From Oasisia sp. SBJ-2009 (taxonomy: Eukaryota; Annelida; Polychaeta; Sabellida; Siboglinidae): 64,000 nt of DNA. Location of the stretch: positions 29,557,658 to 29,621,657 of the forward strand of contig OZ024862.1 in the NCBI GenBank assembly GCA_964017155.1, written 5' to 3'. Position numbers and translations under genes: made by a program. Positions within the stretch are counted from its first letter, which is position 1; each line of letters opens with the position of its first letter. Below the pieces are notes generated by a model. The model was not told the origin of the DNA. It did not search any database and saw nothing but the letters and a program-made list of their open reading frames with translations. This document shows, in pieces, positions 61,468 through 64,000 of the stretch.

Positions 61468-62290
61468 GGTATATAATATATATCGTACAGGCGTATAATA
61501 ATACCGTGGGCGTGGCGTATTACTATTACCGTATAACATGCATGATACAAAACGTCCCGTGAGCCGTAAACTACACAACTGTAATAAATGCGATTACCGA
61601 TCCATTATCGAAAAAGTGTCAACCTACGTTATGAACAAAACGAAACGCCTGTCAACCAAGGTGTACGAATAAAAAACAGTCGTTACTGCACATAGATGAC
61701 AGAAAGCAGCGCTAGCGTATTTTGATCAGACGACCGGAAGACACGACCATAAACTTCCGGTACAAATGACGAGTCATACTCAGTTTTCTTATAAAATATT
61801 AACAGCATACATTTTTGCCACAATTTTATGCAGATTAAACACTGATACCGTATAGTTTACGACTTTATTTACAGATATCCGCAAGTTGTCAATGGAAGTG
61901 GTGATGCATGCAACGTGCAATGTGTCCTCAAAATGTGACTGATGTTTCGTCATGAGTTCGGCCCAATTTTAAAACGAGGCGACCGGCTGAACGACGTACC
62001 ACTTTCTGAGCGAATGCCACGCGAGGTTTTTTTTATTAAAAGCAGTGCTGTTCTGTCGTGCGTAGAAATAAGTGTATTTAACCACAGTGTGGACCTATGA
62101 TCGCAGCATTTCAATACCACGTTATCAACTTATTACCGAGTTCATATTGGGATATTACGCGACATTTCTGTTTTGACAGACGGTGTGTCAGTCACAGCTT
62201 GTTTCCGGCTTTGTCTGACGTGTGTTGACAATAACATTGCGGCGTAACTTTTTACATTCATCAAACGGCGGCGGCATATGATCATCAGAT

Positions 62291-62417
62291 ATGTCGGCCG
62301 TTCGTTTTCAAGTGACGAAGACGGATAATGAAGTTCCTGGTGCATACGGGAGCACGAATGTCGATGGAAGTGGTGAGGCAGGTCCAGCGGCAAGGCCGGA
62401 CTCTGATGGAGGAGGGG
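62291..62417 (+). CDS. first coding exon, RFxV-motif N-terminus (perhaps SLC12-type cotransporter)
   Basis: ATG at 62291 opens MSAVRFQVTKTDNE and a Gly/Asp-rich stretch, ending DSDGGG at a consensus donor GGGG/GTAAGT (62418). The exon leaves one base over. V-R-F-Q-V fits the SPAK/OSR1 kinase-docking motif found in N-termini of cation-chloride cotransporters and WNK kinases (established motif; assignment here is inference). The region is less AT-rich than its surroundings and lies 2.4 kb upstream of, and divergent from, the RNF212-like gene. No second exon was recognised before the window ends, so the product remains unproven. Confidence 0.45.
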
Positions 62418-64000
62418 GTAAGTCATTCCTTGCCTTCACTTGGCCGTAATGCAAAGCCAATGGGTGTGTGGCAAACTGTGTGGCATTGGTAATTGTTTTT
62501 ACTTTACATCCAGTTTGGTTTCCCAAAATAGGAATTTAAGTAAATGCTATAGACTGACTTATTAACATAATGATGTATATTATGAAACGTATGAAATCGT
62601 GTTCGTTACACTTACAGTTACGATGTTTTGTGTACTATAAGTCTATATGAATATGTCACATATCAAGTGAAGTCTTGCTGATGTTGCTACAAAAAGATGC
62701 TTTCTGTGTTGTTTCCACAAATTTGTTTTGTGTTGTGCTGTTCATGTCCAAATTGTGGTGTCCAATATAACTACATGACCAAAACTCCACTGCCCATTAA
62801 ATTTGGTTACGATAGTTTAGTCTTATTAATTAATAAGTATTTATTAAAACAGTGTACGCGTATACATAGTATATAAATTTAAGGTAACAAAATGATCACG
62901 TCTAAAATGCCATTTATGTCTTCCAATGAAACATGCTAACAAAGTACTTAGTTTTTTAAACATTATAAGAAAGACAACTTTGAAAGATATTAATATAGGG
63001 GCAAGGCTGACAATGTATAGAGATCAGTGGATTTAGCTAGAGTGCAGCCACAATCAGCCTAATATACTAGTCTATGAAAACAAGCAAAATAAATGTATCA
63101 ATAAGAAAAACTACTTTTTATAGTTGGAAAAATCCAATTGTTTACAATATATGCATGATTTATAAATTCAACTTAAATTAAAAGTGTTCATTGTCAAATA
63201 ATGTTGTAATTTAGCATTAAGTAACATATAACAAAGATACTTCAGCTTTGGTAATAAATGCCTGAGCAGGCAGATGAGATTAAAGATCAATATGTAGTCA
63301 GTGTATCTGCATAACATTTAATAATAAAATATGTTATTATAATTTAACAAATATTTAATTAATATAGAGTATATAGGCACTCTTTGCTAGAATGACCTTG
63401 CATAACAAGATAACTTATATACTTTGTCTTTAGCATATGACGTATTGTGTTGTAGATTCATCATGATTTTTAATCTGTTGCATAGTTTATTCTCTGCTGT
63501 TATCGTGATGCCAATAAAACAACTGTCAAATCAATTTATGTTGACAGAAAGTAAAGTTTCTTGCACCTATTCATATTATCTGTTTCCAGCTGTTTTTATA
63601 TTACCAAATTAGGGCACTTCTGGCTTCCAGCAACATAATGAAATATTTACAAGCTGTAAGGTGATTTCATTATGTAACATGGTCCAGGTGCACATTTGAA
63701 GGTTAATGAAAGTTATTGTTTGGCGTGGCACAGAACTAACTAATCACATCTAGCTGACGAACTACTATTACAAATACCTGTGATCTAGTGTTGGGATTTT
63801 TATAGCATGGTGCCATCAGTAGCTCTCTAGGTTACTAAATAATAGCTCTTTATTTGACATCAGGGCTTTATGCAGGACCAAATTATTGCCAGTCACACAT
63901 GTTTTGGTGGACATACATGATTACATGTACATGTACACATGCGTATCTTAAAGGACAAAAAACAGCAACGGTTTCGCGTCATATACCTAATAGAGTTTAT
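62418..64000 (+). other. probable intron 1 of the RFxV-motif gene; no coding block seen
   Basis: AT-rich sequence with no recognised exon. A second copy of the dispersed repeat (GGGCTTTATGCAGGACCAAA) is at 63863-63912. Confidence 0.4.

Overview
The window looks like nuclear DNA of an intron-rich, AT-rich animal with many simple repeats and small DNA transposons. Non-LTR retrotransposon pieces, tRNA-derived SINEs and a CXC-domain element known to me from aquatic invertebrates suggest a marine invertebrate, perhaps a lophotrochozoan. The species cannot be told from the sequence. There is no bacterial or organellar content. Gene models were built by hand from homology, GT/AG splice signals and reading-phase continuity; four close in phase from ATG to stop.

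Layout. 1-8.5 kb is accessory DNA: microsatellites, a 3.6 kb element with about 300-bp terminal inverted repeats and a broken nuclease-like/CXC gene (859-4478), a foldback-like element (4795-5619), a small inverted-repeat element (6647-7122) and a 1.1 kb composite satellite. 8658-8869 (+) is a probable last exon with an EGF-like module. 12296-19807 (-) is a 7-exon UPF0489/C5orf22 homologue. 19959-35960 (+) is a 17-exon PRMT5, sharing a 151-bp head-to-head promoter interval with the UPF0489 gene. 38650-46828 (+) is a 10-exon mRNA cap guanine-N7 methyltransferase (RNMT). 50570-59852 (-) is a 14-exon RNF212/Zip3-type meiotic RING protein. 62291-62417 (+) is the first coding exon of a gene whose N-terminus carries an RFxV motif, perhaps an SLC12-type cotransporter.

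How the genes relate. PRMT5 and RNMT are both SAM-dependent methyltransferases of RNA metabolism (Sm protein and histone arginine methylation; cap methylation), lying in tandem. The RNF212-like gene converges on RNMT. I see no sign of co-transcription.

Most unusual feature. PRMT5 (exon 7) and RNMT (exon 4) each have a minisatellite that begins exactly at a 5' splice site, so the exon tail plus splice donor is repeated 29 times (38-bp unit) and 22 times (31-bp unit). Only the first donor in each array keeps the reading frame. A third array (43 bp x 19) starts 44 bp after a donor in the RNF212-like gene. A second notable feature is that RNF212-like exon 1, with its start codon, lies between two long inverted repeats (59323-59650 and 61030-61467).
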